Assembly (NCBI RefSeq): GCF_030733385.1
Contig: NZ_JASHJC010000008.1
Location: 1-64,000 of the forward strand
Direction of reading: 5' to 3'
Origin: Roseovarius sp. MMSF_3359
Lineage (GTDB): Bacteria; Pseudomonadota; Alphaproteobacteria; Rhodobacterales; Rhodobacteraceae
Length of the DNA: 64,000 nt
Positions within the stretch are counted from its first letter, which is position 1; each line of letters starts with the position of its first letter. Under the pieces are notes generated by a model. The model did no database searches. It had not been told where the DNA came from and saw only the letters and a program-made list of their open reading frames with translations. The position numbers were made by a program, and so were the translations under genes. Positions 34,070 through 43,539 of this stretch are shown piece after piece.

Positions 34070-34978
34070 GTGCCGAAACCTCAATCTCTCATCGACGGTC
34101 GCTTGTCCGAGGGCGAGATCAGCCAATATTGGCGCGACGGATACCTCTTTCCCCTGGACGTTTTTGGCTCGGATGAGGCCCAATCATACCGCTCCGAGTT
34201 GGAAGAGATCGAGCGCGACTGGCGCGAGGCCGACCTGCCGCATCCGCTCAACATGTACAAGCGCACCAATGCCCATTGCGTGCTCCCCCTGGCGGCGCGG
34301 ATGGCCAGCGACCCGCGCGTGCTGGACGCGGTCGAGGGTATCCTTGGCCCCGACCTGATGATCTGGTCGGCGGAGTTTTTCATCAAGGAACCGCGCACCA
34401 CCCATGTGGTCGGCATGCATCAGGACCTCACCTATTGGGGCCTGGGAGAGACCTCGGACCAAGTCACCGCCTGGATTGCCCTTTCACCGGCCACGGTGGA
34501 AAGCGGCTGCATGGATTTCGTCCGGGGCAGCCACAAGAACCCGATCCTGCCCCACAACGACACATTCTCGGAAAACAATCTGCTCTCACGCGGACAGGAG
34601 ATTGCCGTGGACGTGGCCGACGAAGACAAGACCCATATCGAGTTGCAACCGGGACAGATGTCGCTGCATCACGGGCTGACGATCCACGGCTCGGGTCCCA
34701 ACCGCTCGGACGACCGGCGCGTGGGCTTTGCCATCCGCTACCTCAATCCGAACGCACAGCAACAGGTCGCCAAGCGCGATTTCGCGATGCTGGCCCGCGG
34801 CGCCGACCTGCAGGGCAACTTCATTCACTATGCCGCACCGACCGGAAATTTCGCGCCGCATTCCCTGACGCTCTACGATCAAATCCTCGCCGCCCAAAGG
34901 GACGCCCTTTCAGAAGGGGTTGACAGCGGCGCGCTCTTTAGCGGCCATAGGAACATGCAGAAACAAGGGATCGCTTAA
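34070..34978 (+). CDS. PhyH-family Fe(II)/2-oxoglutarate dioxygenase (PhnY/TmpA-like)
   Basis: A 302-residue phytanoyl-CoA dioxygenase-family enzyme from GTG 34070 (AAGGAG eight bases upstream). The iron facial triad is visible: H117 and D119 in GMHQDLTYWG, and the distal His in LTIHGSGPNRSDDRR (about H206), with an Arg ten residues on for 2-oxoglutarate. The next gene encodes an HD-domain protein of the type that completes phosphonate cleavage in PhnY/PhnZ and TmpA/TmpB. In those pairs the PhyH enzyme hydroxylates the carbon next to phosphorus. Substrate here is unknown; a 2-aminoethylphosphonate derivative is a working guess. It is the first gene of a three-gene operon. Confidence 0.88.
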   Translation: MPKPQSLIDGRLSEGEISQYWRDGYLFPLDVFGSDEAQSYRSELEEIERDWREADLPHPLNMYKRTNAHCVLPLAARMASDPRVLDAVEGILGPDLMIWSAEFFIKEPRTTHVVGMHQDLTYWGLGETSDQVTAWIALSPATVESGCMDFVRGSHKNPILPHNDTFSENNLLSRGQEIAVDVADEDKTHIELQPGQMSLHHGLTIHGSGPNRSDDRRVGFAIRYLNPNAQQQVAKRDFAMLARGADLQGNFIHYAAPTGNFAPHSLTLYDQILAAQRDALSEGVDSGALFSGHRNMQKQGIA

Positions 34979-35596
34979 ATGGACAAAGTCAGCTTTACCC
35001 AGATGAAAGACGGCACCAAGGAAGAGTATGAATTCCTCACCGCCCATGAGATCGACCATACCAAACACACCGCGCAAAGGTTGCTGAAGGCGCTTGTGGA
35101 TCTGGACGAAAGCCTTTCGGGCTACCAGATCACCCGCCTGGGCCACTCCGTGCAATCGGCAACACGGGCCTGGCGCGATGGGGCGGACACCGATTGGGTC
35201 GTCGGCGCGCTTCTGCACGATATCGGCGATATCTATGCGCCCTACAACCACGACGAATATGCCGCGACGATCCTCAAACCCTTCGTGCGGGAGCAGGTCA
35301 CCTGGTGCGTGCAAACCCATGGCGATTTCCAAATGCTCTATTACGGCCATCACCTTGACGGCGCGGACCAGCACAAGCGCGACCGCCACAAGGACAACCC
35401 CTATTTCGACGATTGCGCCGAATTCTGCGAACGGTGGGACCAGGCGAGTTTCGACCCGGATTACGATGACCTGCCGCTCGACTTCTTCGCACCCATGGTC
35501 GAAGAAGTCTTTGCCCGGGAGCCCTACAGCGCCGATGTGATACAGCCCGGGATGCGCAAGCCACTCACCGACAAAACGGTTGCCGCCAGCCGGTAA
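34979..35596 (+). CDS. HD-domain protein, PhnZ/TmpB/MIOX-like diiron oxygenase candidate
   Basis: A 205-residue HD-domain protein starting one base after the PhyH stop. The metal ligands follow the PhnZ plan: H56 (ITRLGHSVQSA), H80-D81 (ALLHDIGDIYAPYNH), H91, H114 (CVQTHGDFQ) and D154 (ERWDQASFD); H56-H80 spacing of 24 equals PhnZ H34-H58. By hand alignment Tyr49 falls where PhnZ has its substrate-binding Glu27, and the Tyr24 position holds Leu46, so substrate recognition probably differs. PhnZ and TmpB are mixed-valent diiron oxygenases that split hydroxyphosphonates to phosphate and a carboxylate. Annotation as a phosphohydrolase would be misleading. Confidence 0.82.
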   Translation: MDKVSFTQMKDGTKEEYEFLTAHEIDHTKHTAQRLLKALVDLDESLSGYQITRLGHSVQSATRAWRDGADTDWVVGALLHDIGDIYAPYNHDEYAATILKPFVREQVTWCVQTHGDFQMLYYGHHLDGADQHKRDRHKDNPYFDDCAEFCERWDQASFDPDYDDLPLDFFAPMVEEVFAREPYSADVIQPGMRKPLTDKTVAASR

Positions 35597-35623
35597 CGCA
35601 CTGACCAGACAGGGATTTTTGAC

Positions 35624-36640
35624 ATGGAGCCGTCCGTGAACACTCGAGTTGTGCCTGAACGCAAGGGGCGCAAGACCTGGAATTACACGCCCGATCTGCC
35701 TCTTCGGCTCGCCCCCTATTGGGACTGGCCGCTTAGGCCACTGGCCTCGGTCAGGTACCTCCTGCGCAGTTGGAACCCGGTGGCGCAGCGGTTTCTCTTT
35801 CTGCTCGCGGCAATCGCCGTGTGGACCTGGTTCACGCCCGATCTTGACCGGGCGCGCACGCTCAGCCTCGATTGGATTTTCGATATCTGGCTGCGCAACC
35901 TCGTGATCCTGCTCGTGGTGGCGGGCGGGCTGCACCTGGCGCTCTGGAAGTACCGAACCCAGGCCGACGAGTACCGCTATGACATGCGACCGATGGTCAA
36001 GGGTGCAAAGATCTTCACCTTCAAGAACCAGGTCTGGGACAACATGTTCTGGACGCTTGGCCCGGCGCTTGCCTTCGCGACCTTCTGGGAGGCCCTGATG
36101 TGGTACGCCTATGCCAACGGTTGGGCCAGTATGATCACGCTCACGTCCAACCCGGTCTGGTTCGTGCTCCTGATCGTGCTCATCCCGATCTGGGCCGGGT
36201 TTCATTTCTACTGGCTGCACCGGCTCCTGCATGTCGGCCCGCTTTACACCCGTATTCACGCCTGGCATCACCGCAACATCAACACCGGGCCCTGGTCCGG
36301 GCTTGCCATGCACCCGGTCGAAAGCTTCTTACTGATGTTCGACACCATGATTTTCTTCCTTCTGCCCGCGCACCCCACACATGTTCTATTTTTGATATTT
36401 CATCACCTGATTGGCGCCCCGACATCGCATGCAGGGTTTGAAAACATCAAGTTTGGTAAATCCGCCAAGCTGGGCCTGGGTGACTTTTTTCACCAGCTTC
36501 ACCACAAGTTCTTCGATTGTAACTACGGCACCTGGGAGACGCCCTGGGATAAATGGTTCAACACCTTCCATGACGGCACGACCGAGGGTGACAGCCATAT
36601 CCGGGAGCGGCGCCGCAAGATCTGGTCACGGGCTGGCTAG
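35624..36640 (+). CDS. Sterol desaturase/fatty acid hydroxylase superfamily membrane protein
   Basis: A 338-residue membrane enzyme with four or more hydrophobic segments and the diiron histidine boxes: HRLLHVGP, HAWHHRNI, HHLIGAPTSHAGFE and HQLHHKFFDCNYG. The family hydroxylates or desaturates lipids and also includes alkylglycerol monooxygenase. Start is 27 bases after the HD gene with GACAGGGA upstream, so it is co-transcribed. Its pairing with a soluble PhnY/PhnZ-like pair is unusual and suggests a lipid-borne or membrane-partitioning substrate, such as a phosphonolipid; this is inference. A 9-bp hairpin follows at 36656-36690. Confidence 0.87.
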   Translation: MEPSVNTRVVPERKGRKTWNYTPDLPLRLAPYWDWPLRPLASVRYLLRSWNPVAQRFLFLLAAIAVWTWFTPDLDRARTLSLDWIFDIWLRNLVILLVVAGGLHLALWKYRTQADEYRYDMRPMVKGAKIFTFKNQVWDNMFWTLGPALAFATFWEALMWYAYANGWASMITLTSNPVWFVLLIVLIPIWAGFHFYWLHRLLHVGPLYTRIHAWHHRNINTGPWSGLAMHPVESFLLMFDTMIFFLLPAHPTHVLFLIFHHLIGAPTSHAGFENIKFGKSAKLGLGDFFHQLHHKFFDCNYGTWETPWDKWFNTFHDGTTEGDSHIRERRRKIWSRAG

Positions 36641-36655
36641 AGCCTAAAAACCCGC

Positions 36656-36690
36656 GCAGGTGCGCGCAGCTTGCCCCTGCACGCACCTGC
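36656..36690 (+). terminator. Hairpin downstream of the PhyH/HD operon
   Basis: GCAGGTGCG (36656-36664) pairs exactly with CGCACCTGC (36682-36690) around a 17-base loop, 16 bases after the stop codon. No U-tract follows, so termination efficiency is uncertain; it may act as an mRNA-end stabiliser. The rest of the gap to 36881 holds nothing recognisable except an AT-rich run near 36850. Confidence 0.45.
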
Positions 36691-36881
36691 TTCGGGATCC
36701 GGCCGGCCAGGAAGAAAACCGGCGATCCGTGTTCGATTGCAAGACCACCGCAGACAAATGTCGATATGCCTCGAATGGCCCCGGAGGACAGGACTGAAAC
36801 CGCCCCCTTCTTTCGACCTTATGGCAAGGAGAGATTCGCGCCAAAGTATATTTTTTCTAAAATTTTATCGCGCCAGAGTTG

Positions 36882-37859
36882 TTATTTGCGGCCCAGCAAA
36901 CCCAAACTGCGAAACCATATGAACAGCAACCCGCCGATGATGGCCAAGGCCAGGGTCACGATCCAGAAAGATCCGCCATATTGCGTCCCCGGCACACCGC
37001 CCACATTGATGCCCAGCAAACCGGTGATGAGCCCAAGGGGCAGGAAAATTGCCGCAACGACCGACAAGATCAACATCTGCTGGTTCATCGTCTCCGCGCG
37101 GGCATCCATGATCTGATCCTGGACCACTTGCGCCCGATCGCGGATGGCGTCCAGTTCTTCGGCTAGGCGGGTCATCCGCTCCGTCGCCTCCCTCAGGCGC
37201 GCGCGGCCTTCCGGCGCGATCCACGCCATCTCTTCGATCTCGAATGTGCTGAGCGCGTCCCGCTGCGGCGCCATGTGCCGCCGGAGCATGATGGACACCC
37301 GCCGCACATTGGCCAGATCGAACCGCGATGCGGGCACGCCTCCGTCGATCAGTTGATCTTCGAGCACGTCGACCTTTTCGTTCAACTCCGCCACCACCGG
37401 CTCCGCCCGGTCGGCGAGCCGCAAGGCCAGACGCGCGACCAGTTCCGCGGGGTGTTCCGCGCCCTGCCCCCGCTCGAACCCCGCCATCACATCCGCCACG
37501 GCCCGCAGTTGCCGCAGTTGAACACTCATGACCAGCTTCTCGGTGATCCACATCCGGAGCGAGATCATGTCCTCGACCTCGTCCCCGGGGTTCAGGTTGA
37601 CGCCACGCAGGTTCATCAACACCCCGTCGCCGTGCACCGTGCAGCGCGGCCGCGTTTCGGGCGCCAGCAACGCGCGCAGCACCAGCGGGTCAAGCCCCGC
37701 CTCTTCTAACCAGCCTCGTGCCCCCTCCTGCGCCACATCCACATGCAGCCAGACATAACCCGGCGCATGCATATCAAGCAGGTGCGGACCTTGACCCACA
37801 TGCACCGCCGTGGCCGCGCCCGCCTCCGTCACGTGCCATTGGGAAACACCGTCCATCAT
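36882..37859 (-). CDS. ZntB/CorA-family zinc or magnesium transporter
   Basis: A 325-residue member of the 2-TM-GxN family. The long cytoplasmic alpha/beta and coiled-coil region (residues 1 to about 255, with heptad-rich [14 protein letters not shown] and [14 protein letters not shown]) precedes two membrane helices; the pore motif is [12 protein letters not shown] (GIN, ZntB-type variant of CorA's GMN). The C-terminus ends in a basic RSLGLLGRK. ZntB moves zinc with protons; CorA moves Mg. Motif favours ZntB. Its start is 143 bases from valS, divergently. Confidence 0.88.
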   Translation of the reverse strand: MMDGVSQWHVTEAGAATAVHVGQGPHLLDMHAPGYVWLHVDVAQEGARGWLEEAGLDPLVLRALLAPETRPRCTVHGDGVLMNLRGVNLNPGDEVEDMISLRMWITEKLVMSVQLRQLRAVADVMAGFERGQGAEHPAELVARLALRLADRAEPVVAELNEKVDVLEDQLIDGGVPASRFDLANVRRVSIMLRRHMAPQRDALSTFEIEEMAWIAPEGRARLREATERMTRLAEELDAIRDRAQVVQDQIMDARAETMNQQMLILSVVAAIFLPLGLITGLLGINVGGVPGTQYGGSFWIVTLALAIIGGLLFIWFRSLGLLGRK

Positions 37860-38002
37860 CCTGCCTCCGTTCGCCTCTCCACAATCTGCGCCGTATTTTC
37901 GCGCCTGTCACGGGGCCGCAAGAAAATACCGTCGCGACCTTCCCCTTGCCCCCTCGTTTCGCTAGACGTGCGGGCAACAGATTTATGACGCGAGGCGCCC
38001 CC

Positions 38003-41000
38003 ATGGCGATGGAAAAAACCTTCAACGCGGCCGAGGCCGAAGACCGCATCTACAAGGCCTGGGAAGCGGCCGACGCCTTTGCCGCAGGCGCCAATGCCAA
38101 ACCTGGGGCCGAGACGTTTTCGATCATGATCCCGCCGCCCAACGTGACCGGCGTGCTGCACATGGGCCATGCGTTCAACAACACATTGCAGGATATCCTG
38201 ATCCGCTGGCACCGGATGCGCGGCTTCGACACGCTCTGGCAGCCGGGGACCGATCATGCGGGCATCGCCACGCAGATGGTCGTGGAACGCCGCCTTGCGG
38301 AAACACAACAGCCCAGCCGCGCAGAGATGGGGCGCGAGGCCTTCACGCAGAAGATCTGGGAGTGGAAAGCGGAATCCGGTGGCACGATCGTCAGTCAGCT
38401 CAAGCGCCTCGGCGCCTCCTGTGACTGGTCGCGCGAGGCCTTCACCATGTCCGGCGCCCCCGGGGCGCCCGCCGACGTGGCCAGCGGCAATTTCCACGAT
38501 GCGGTCATCAAGGTCTTTGTCGAAATGTACAACAAGGGCCTGATTTACCGCGGCAAGCGGCTCGTGAATTGGGATCCGCATTTTGAAACCGCGATTTCCG
38601 ACCTTGAGGTCGAGAATATCGAGGTTGCCGGCCATATGTGGCACTTCAAATACCCGCTCGCCGGTGGGGCCACCTATACCTATGTCGAAAAGGATGAAGA
38701 CGGGAATGTAACGCTCGAAGAAGAGCGCGATTATATCTCCATCGCCACGACCAGGCCCGAAACGATGCTGGGCGACGGTGCGGTTGCGGTCCACCCCTCG
38801 GATGAACGGTATGCGCCAATCATCGGAAAACTCTGTGAAATTCCCGTTGGCCCCAAGGAGCATCGCCGCCTGATCCCGATCATCACCGATGAATATCCTG
38901 ACCCTGATTTCGGCTCGGGCGCGGTCAAGATCACCGGCGCGCATGATTTCAACGACTACCAGGTCGCCAAGCGCGGCGGCATCCCGATGTACCGGTTGAT
39001 GGACACGAAAGGCGCGATGCGCGCTGACGGCACGCCCTATGCCGAGATGGCCGAGATTGCGATGGCCGTCGCCAAGGGTGAGCGGGAATTGAGCGAGGCC
39101 GAGGCCGATACAATCAACCTCGTCCCCGATGATCTACGCGGGCTGGACCGGTTTGAGGCGCGCAAGAAGGTTGTCGAACAGATCACCTCCGAGGGGCTGG
39201 CGGTGATGGAGCTTGTCCCGGTGACCGATGCGGATGGCGGTGAAAGCGTCGATGCGCGGCCTCTGGTCGAAAACAAGCCGATCATGCAGCCCTTTGGCGA
39301 CCGCTCCAAGGTGGTGATCGAGCCGATGCTGACCGACCAGTGGTTTGTCGACACGGACAAAATCGTCGGTCCCGCGCTGGAAGCGGTCAAGGACGGCACG
39401 GTAAAAATCCTGCCCGAAAGCGGAGAGCGCACCTATTACCACTGGCTGGAAAACATCGAGCCCTGGTGCATCTCGCGCCAGCTCTGGTGGGGGCATCAGA
39501 TCCCGGTTTGGTATGGACCGAAAGTTCACTACAAGGAACACGCTGACGGCAATGTCGATTTCGAGATCGACTTCAGTGAACTTACTTCATTTTGCGCCGC
39601 AACCAAGGCTGAAGCTATCGAGAAAGCGCAAGCCCATTACGGCATCACGGTAAGCGCCTTCGCTGATGAAACGGAAGCGAAGGCGGCCGCGAGCGACCCG
39701 CAAAAAATTATGGCTGCCCCAATCTATCGCGACCCAGATGTGCTTGACACCTGGTTTTCCTCCGGTCTCTGGCCTATCGGCACACTGGGCTGGCCCGAGG
39801 AGACAGAGGAACTCAAGAAATACTTCCCCACCTCGGTGCTGGTCACCGGGCAGGACATCCTGTTCTTCTGGGTCGCGCGGATGATGATGATGCAGTTGGC
39901 GGTGCTGGATGAGGCCAAACCCGTCACCGAGCGCATCCCCTTCCACGATGTTTACCTGCACGGGCTTGTCCGCGATGCCAAGGGCAAGAAGATGTCGAAA
40001 TCCACCGGCAACGTCATGGATCCGCTTGATATCATTGACGAATACGGCGCCGACGCGCTGCGCTTCTCCTCCGCAGCGATGGCCGCGTTGGGCGGGGTCC
40101 TGAAGCTCGATATGGAGCGGATCAAGGGTTACCGCAATTTCGGCACCAAGCTCTGGAACGCTGCGCGCTTTGCCGAGATGAACGGCGCGACGGGCAGCGA
40201 TGGCACCCTGCCCCAACCCTCCGCCACCGTGAACAAATGGATCATCGGTGAGACCGCCAAGGTCCGCGAGGCCGTTGATGCCGCGATGGCGGGCTACCGT
40301 TTCAACGACGCGGCCTCGGCGCTTTATGCCTTTGTCTGGGGCAAGGTGTGTGACTGGTATGTGGAGTTTTCCAAACCGCTTCTGCTCGATGGGGACGCCG
40401 CCACCAAGGCCGAGACGCAGGCCACGATGGCCTGGGTGATCGACCAATGTCTGATCCTGCTTCATCCGATCATGCCCTTTATCACCGAAGAGCTTTGGGG
40501 CACTTTGGGCGACCGGCAAAAGATGCTGATCCACGCGGAATGGCCCACCTATGGCGCTGAGATCATTGACGAAAGCGCCGACCGCGAGATGAACTGGGTG
40601 ATCGACCTGATCGACGGCATCCGCTCAGCCCGGGCGCAGGTTCGGGTGCCGGTGGGGCTTTACGTGCCGCTGGTCGTGACCGAGCTGAGCGATGTCGGCC
40701 GCGCCGCATGGGCCAACAACGAGACCATGATCAAGCGCCTTGCGCGGATCGAGGACCTGAGCGAAGTGGACGCCTTCCCCAAGGGCTGCATCACCGTACC
40801 TGCCGAGGGCGCGAGCTTTGGCCTGCCGCTGGCGGATGTGATCGACGTGGGCGAGGAAAAGGCGCGGTTGGAGAAGACGATTAGCAAGCTCGACAAGGAG
40901 TTGGGCGGCTTGCGCGGACGTCTGAACAACCCGAAATTCGTCGAAAGCGCGCCGGACGAGGTGGTGGCCGAGGCCCGCGAAAACCTCGCCTTGCGCGAGG

Positions 41001-41053
41001 AAGAGCATGGCAAGCTGCAAGCGGCATTGGACCGGCTGAACGAGATCGGTTGA
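38003..41053 (+). CDS. valS: Valine-tRNA ligase
   Basis: A 1016-residue class I aminoacyl-tRNA synthetase. Start at 38003 ([14 protein letters not shown]) matches the family N-terminus; in-frame ATG 37985 and 38009 are alternatives. Landmarks are the HIGH-type [10 protein letters not shown] near residue 46, [11 protein letters not shown], the editing domain with [22 protein letters not shown], the KMSKS loop KKMSKSTGN, and the C-terminal coiled-coil ([14 protein letters not shown]). It charges tRNA-Val and edits threonine. The region about 39580-39760, within the editing/connective part, shows a few different codons (AACTTACTTCATTTTGC) but no frameshift. Confidence 0.97.
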   Translation: MAMEKTFNAAEAEDRIYKAWEAADAFAAGANAKPGAETFSIMIPPPNVTGVLHMGHAFNNTLQDILIRWHRMRGFDTLWQPGTDHAGIATQMVVERRLAETQQPSRAEMGREAFTQKIWEWKAESGGTIVSQLKRLGASCDWSREAFTMSGAPGAPADVASGNFHDAVIKVFVEMYNKGLIYRGKRLVNWDPHFETAISDLEVENIEVAGHMWHFKYPLAGGATYTYVEKDEDGNVTLEEERDYISIATTRPETMLGDGAVAVHPSDERYAPIIGKLCEIPVGPKEHRRLIPIITDEYPDPDFGSGAVKITGAHDFNDYQVAKRGGIPMYRLMDTKGAMRADGTPYAEMAEIAMAVAKGERELSEAEADTINLVPDDLRGLDRFEARKKVVEQITSEGLAVMELVPVTDADGGESVDARPLVENKPIMQPFGDRSKVVIEPMLTDQWFVDTDKIVGPALEAVKDGTVKILPESGERTYYHWLENIEPWCISRQLWWGHQIPVWYGPKVHYKEHADGNVDFEIDFSELTSFCAATKAEAIEKAQAHYGITVSAFADETEAKAAASDPQKIMAAPIYRDPDVLDTWFSSGLWPIGTLGWPEETEELKKYFPTSVLVTGQDILFFWVARMMMMQLAVLDEAKPVTERIPFHDVYLHGLVRDAKGKKMSKSTGNVMDPLDIIDEYGADALRFSSAAMAALGGVLKLDMERIKGYRNFGTKLWNAARFAEMNGATGSDGTLPQPSATVNKWIIGETAKVREAVDAAMAGYRFNDAASALYAFVWGKVCDWYVEFSKPLLLDGDAATKAETQATMAWVIDQCLILLHPIMPFITEELWGTLGDRQKMLIHAEWPTYGAEIIDESADREMNWVIDLIDGIRSARAQVRVPVGLYVPLVVTELSDVGRAAWANNETMIKRLARIEDLSEVDAFPKGCITVPAEGASFGLPLADVIDVGEEKARLEKTISKLDKELGGLRGRLNNPKFVESAPDEVVAEARENLALREEEHGKLQAALDRLNEIG

Positions 41054-41106
41054 GCCGTCGGGAAAAGACCGAGACAGTTCTTGGGCTTTCCGCGTCTGTG
41101 CAGAAC

Positions 41107-41137
41107 CACCCGCCCCGGGTCACGCCCGGGGCGGGTG
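41107..41137. terminator. Perfect 13-bp GC-rich hairpin between convergent valS and crotonase genes
   Basis: CACCCGCCCCGGG (41107-41119) and CCCGGGGCGGGTG (41125-41137) are exact reverse complements with a TCACG loop. It is very stable, lies 54 bases after the valS stop and 129 bases after the crotonase stop on the other strand, and has no U-tract; probably a bidirectional transcription barrier or 3'-end stabiliser. Confidence 0.5.
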
Positions 41138-41265
41138 AGGATTCTACAAAAAGCCATGCCGGATGAGCGGACGATTGATATCCGCACAGGAAAGTACCCG
41201 GTCGCGCTGGCTGCGCCAGCACTCGGCGCCTGCGGCGGGCGGGGGGCTCGCTGCGCTCGCCCTTT

Positions 41266-42048
41266 TCAGAATACCGGTTTGCGCTTTGCCATATTGGCAG
41301 CAATGACCTCCATCTGGTGCGGTTTGCCGATCAGGTCCGCCTGCTCGCGGCTTTCGGCGAGCAACACCGCGTCCGCATGGGCACCGCTCTCGGCAAATTC
41401 GATCAGTCGTTTTGCAGCACGGATCGCGGACGGACTTTTGCCCGCGATATCTTCTGCAATCTCAAGCGCCTTTGCGCGGGGATCCTCGGCAAGTTCGGTG
41501 ACCAGACCCCAGGTGCAGGCCGTTTCCGCCGGTATCGGCGTGGCGGAATAGATCATGCGGCGAATGACATCGCTGCGCGCCAGGCGCGGCAGCAAGACCA
41601 TCCCGCCCATGTCGGGGATAAGGCCCCATTTCATCTCCATGATCGCCAGCTTCGCGTCGGGGGCGGCAATGCGGATATCGGCGCCAAGCGCCAGTTGGAA
41701 CCCGGCGCCATAGACCGCCCCGTGCAGCGCCGCGATGACCGGCACCGGCACGCGCCGCCAAACCATGGCGACCTCCTGGAAGAGATTGGTGTTGCCATGG
41801 GTCCGCGGCATCACCAAAGCCTCGGGATCGCCGGCGGCCAGTTGCGCGAAACTCATCACGTCGAGACCGGCGCAGAAGGACTTGCCTTCGCCCGCCAGCA
41901 CGACGGCGCGGATATCGGCCTCGAGAAGGTCCTGCCCTGTCGCAACGATGGCATCCGCCATCTCGGGATCGACAGCGTTCATCTTGTCGGGGCGGGACAG
42001 GGTGACCCGGGCGATGTGATCGGTGATGTCAACGGAAACGCGGCTCAT
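41266..42048 (-). CDS. Crotonase/enoyl-CoA hydratase-family protein
   Basis: A 260-residue crotonase-fold enzyme acting on a CoA thioester. Oxyanion-hole segments: KSFCAGLDVMSF (about residues 56-67) and HGAVYGAGFQLALGADIRIA (about 110-129). The acidic region MEMKWGLIPDMGGMVLLPRL has Asp where many hydratases carry Gly-Ala after Pro, and no clear second catalytic Glu is apparent, so isomerase or hydrolase activity cannot be excluded. A small Tat-signal peptide gene lies 60 bases upstream on the same strand, so the two could share a transcript. Confidence 0.88.
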   Translation of the reverse strand: MSRVSVDITDHIARVTLSRPDKMNAVDPEMADAIVATGQDLLEADIRAVVLAGEGKSFCAGLDVMSFAQLAAGDPEALVMPRTHGNTNLFQEVAMVWRRVPVPVIAALHGAVYGAGFQLALGADIRIAAPDAKLAIMEMKWGLIPDMGGMVLLPRLARSDVIRRMIYSATPIPAETACTWGLVTELAEDPRAKALEIAEDIAGKSPSAIRAAKRLIEFAESGAHADAVLLAESREQADLIGKPHQMEVIAANMAKRKPVF

Positions 42049-42108
42049 GGAACTTCTCCTCTGTTGGCCCCATGAAAGCCCAAACGCCGACCTACCGCCA
42101 GTGGAACG

Positions 42109-42273
42109 TCAGGGCACGATGCGTTCCACGGCCCGCATCATGCCGAGCGATTTGTCATAGACCAGTGTCAGGATGCGGCGTCCGCCGGTGCGCGTGGCGA
42201 TTGCGGGCACGGATCGCAGCGTTCCCGCGGCAAGCGTGGCGGCAATGAACCCGCGGCGTGTAAAATCGGGCAT
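42109..42273 (-). CDS. Small protein with Tat-type signal, 54 residues
   Basis: Too short for usual gene calling. ATG 42273 follows GGAGGGG with six bases spacing, then PDFTRRGFIAATLAAG, with the twin-arginine motif TRRGF at residues 5-9 and a hydrophobic stretch after it, and a short basic remainder (ATRTGGRRILTLVYDKSL) that ends at VERIVP with TGA at 42109. The reading frame is consistent with the high-GC coding style. As the protein is barely longer than the signal, the mature part is about 25-30 residues. No known family. It could also be a decayed remnant of a larger Tat-exported protein. Confidence 0.6.
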   Translation of the reverse strand: MPDFTRRGFIAATLAAGTLRSVPAIATRTGGRRILTLVYDKSLGMMRAVERIVP

Positions 42274-42374
42274 GATATCCCCTCCCTGATGACCGAACTG
42301 CCATTTGACGTAAACACGCCGCTTTTGTTTTCAAGGGCTTGCGGTGCGCTGCGCGATACCGTTATCTCACCTGC

Positions 42375-43481
42375 ATGACCGGTCCGCGATACACCAAACT
42401 CGTCCAATCCCTGCCTGCCAGCGTGCCTTTTGTCGGCCCCGAGGAGCAGGAACGCACCCGCGGCGCGGCTTTTGCGGCGCGGCTTGGGGCAAATGAAAAC
42501 GTGTTTGGTCCGTCACCCAAGGCCATCGCCGCCATGCGGGCCGCGTCGGGCGAGATCTGGAAATACGGTGACCCGGCGAGCCATGATCTGCGCCAGTCGC
42601 TGGCTGCGCATCTGTCGGTCGCGCCGCAAAATATCGTGGTGGGCGAAGGGATTGACGGGTTGCTTGGCTATCTCGTGCGGATGCTGATCGGCCCGGGCGA
42701 TGCGGTGGTCACCTCGGACGGGGCCTATCCCACGTTCAACTACCATGTGGCGGGCTTCGGCGGGGTGCTGCACAAGGTGCCTTATCGCGACGATCGCGAA
42801 GACCCTGAGGCCCTTTTCCGGCGCGCCGCGGAGGTGGGTGCGAAGCTGGTGTATCTTGCGAACCCCGACAACCCGATGGGGACGTGGCAGCGCGGCGAGG
42901 ATATCCGTGGTGCGCTTGACCTCCTGCCCGACGGCTGCCTGTTGCTGCTCGACGAGGCCTATATCGAATTTGCACCGACCGACGCCGTGCCACAGATCGC
43001 CATCGACGACGCCCGTGTCGTCCGGATGCGCACCTTTTCAAAGGCTTACGGCATGGCGGGCGCACGCGTGGGTTATGCCTTCGGGGCCGAGGAGCTGATC
43101 CGCAGCTTCGACAAGATCCGCAATCATTTCGGTATGAACCGCGCAGCCCAGATCGGCGCCTCGGCCGCGCTGGAGGATCAGGCGTGGTTGAAGCAGGTTC
43201 AAGACCAGGTGGCCGCCTCCCGCGCCGAAATCAGCCGGATCGCGGGTGAAAACGGGCTGAAGGCACTCGCCTCGGCCACGAATTTCGTGGCGGTGGATTG
43301 CGGCCAGGACGGCGAGTTTGCGCGCGATGTGCTGACCGGTCTCGTCAACCGTGGCCTCTTTGTCCGCATGCCATTCGTGGCGCCGCAGGACCGCTGCATC
43401 CGGATCAGTTGCGGCAGGCCAGAGGATCTGGCGCTTCTGGCGGACGCCCTTCCCGATGCGCTGGCAGATGCCCGCCGTTGA
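42375..43481 (+). CDS. PLP-dependent aminotransferase, HisC-like
   Basis: A 368-residue class I/II aminotransferase resembling histidinol-phosphate aminotransferase. Seen: LGANENVFGPSP (substrate loop), SDGAYPTFNYHVAG, ANPDNPMGTW (PLP-binding Asn), LDEAYIEFAP (Asp and Tyr) and the Schiff-base Lys in TFSKAYGMAGARVGYAFG. No other his genes are near, so it may use a different amino acid, such as an aromatic or cyclic one. ATG 42375 begins MTGPRYTKLVQ. The next gene is a short membrane protein 58 bases on. I therefore avoid the hisC symbol. Confidence 0.87.
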   Translation: MTGPRYTKLVQSLPASVPFVGPEEQERTRGAAFAARLGANENVFGPSPKAIAAMRAASGEIWKYGDPASHDLRQSLAAHLSVAPQNIVVGEGIDGLLGYLVRMLIGPGDAVVTSDGAYPTFNYHVAGFGGVLHKVPYRDDREDPEALFRRAAEVGAKLVYLANPDNPMGTWQRGEDIRGALDLLPDGCLLLLDEAYIEFAPTDAVPQIAIDDARVVRMRTFSKAYGMAGARVGYAFGAEELIRSFDKIRNHFGMNRAAQIGASAALEDQAWLKQVQDQVAASRAEISRIAGENGLKALASATNFVAVDCGQDGEFARDVLTGLVNRGLFVRMPFVAPQDRCIRISCGRPEDLALLADALPDALADARR

Positions 43482-43539
43482 CGGGTTTTTGTGGCGGATT
43501 TTACCGCGCCACGCTTGTTTTCTGCGCTAAGTTACCACC

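Noticed and set aside
42375-43481. Calling the aminotransferase hisC
   Set aside because: No other histidine genes are nearby and the fold is shared with several other amino-acid transaminases.
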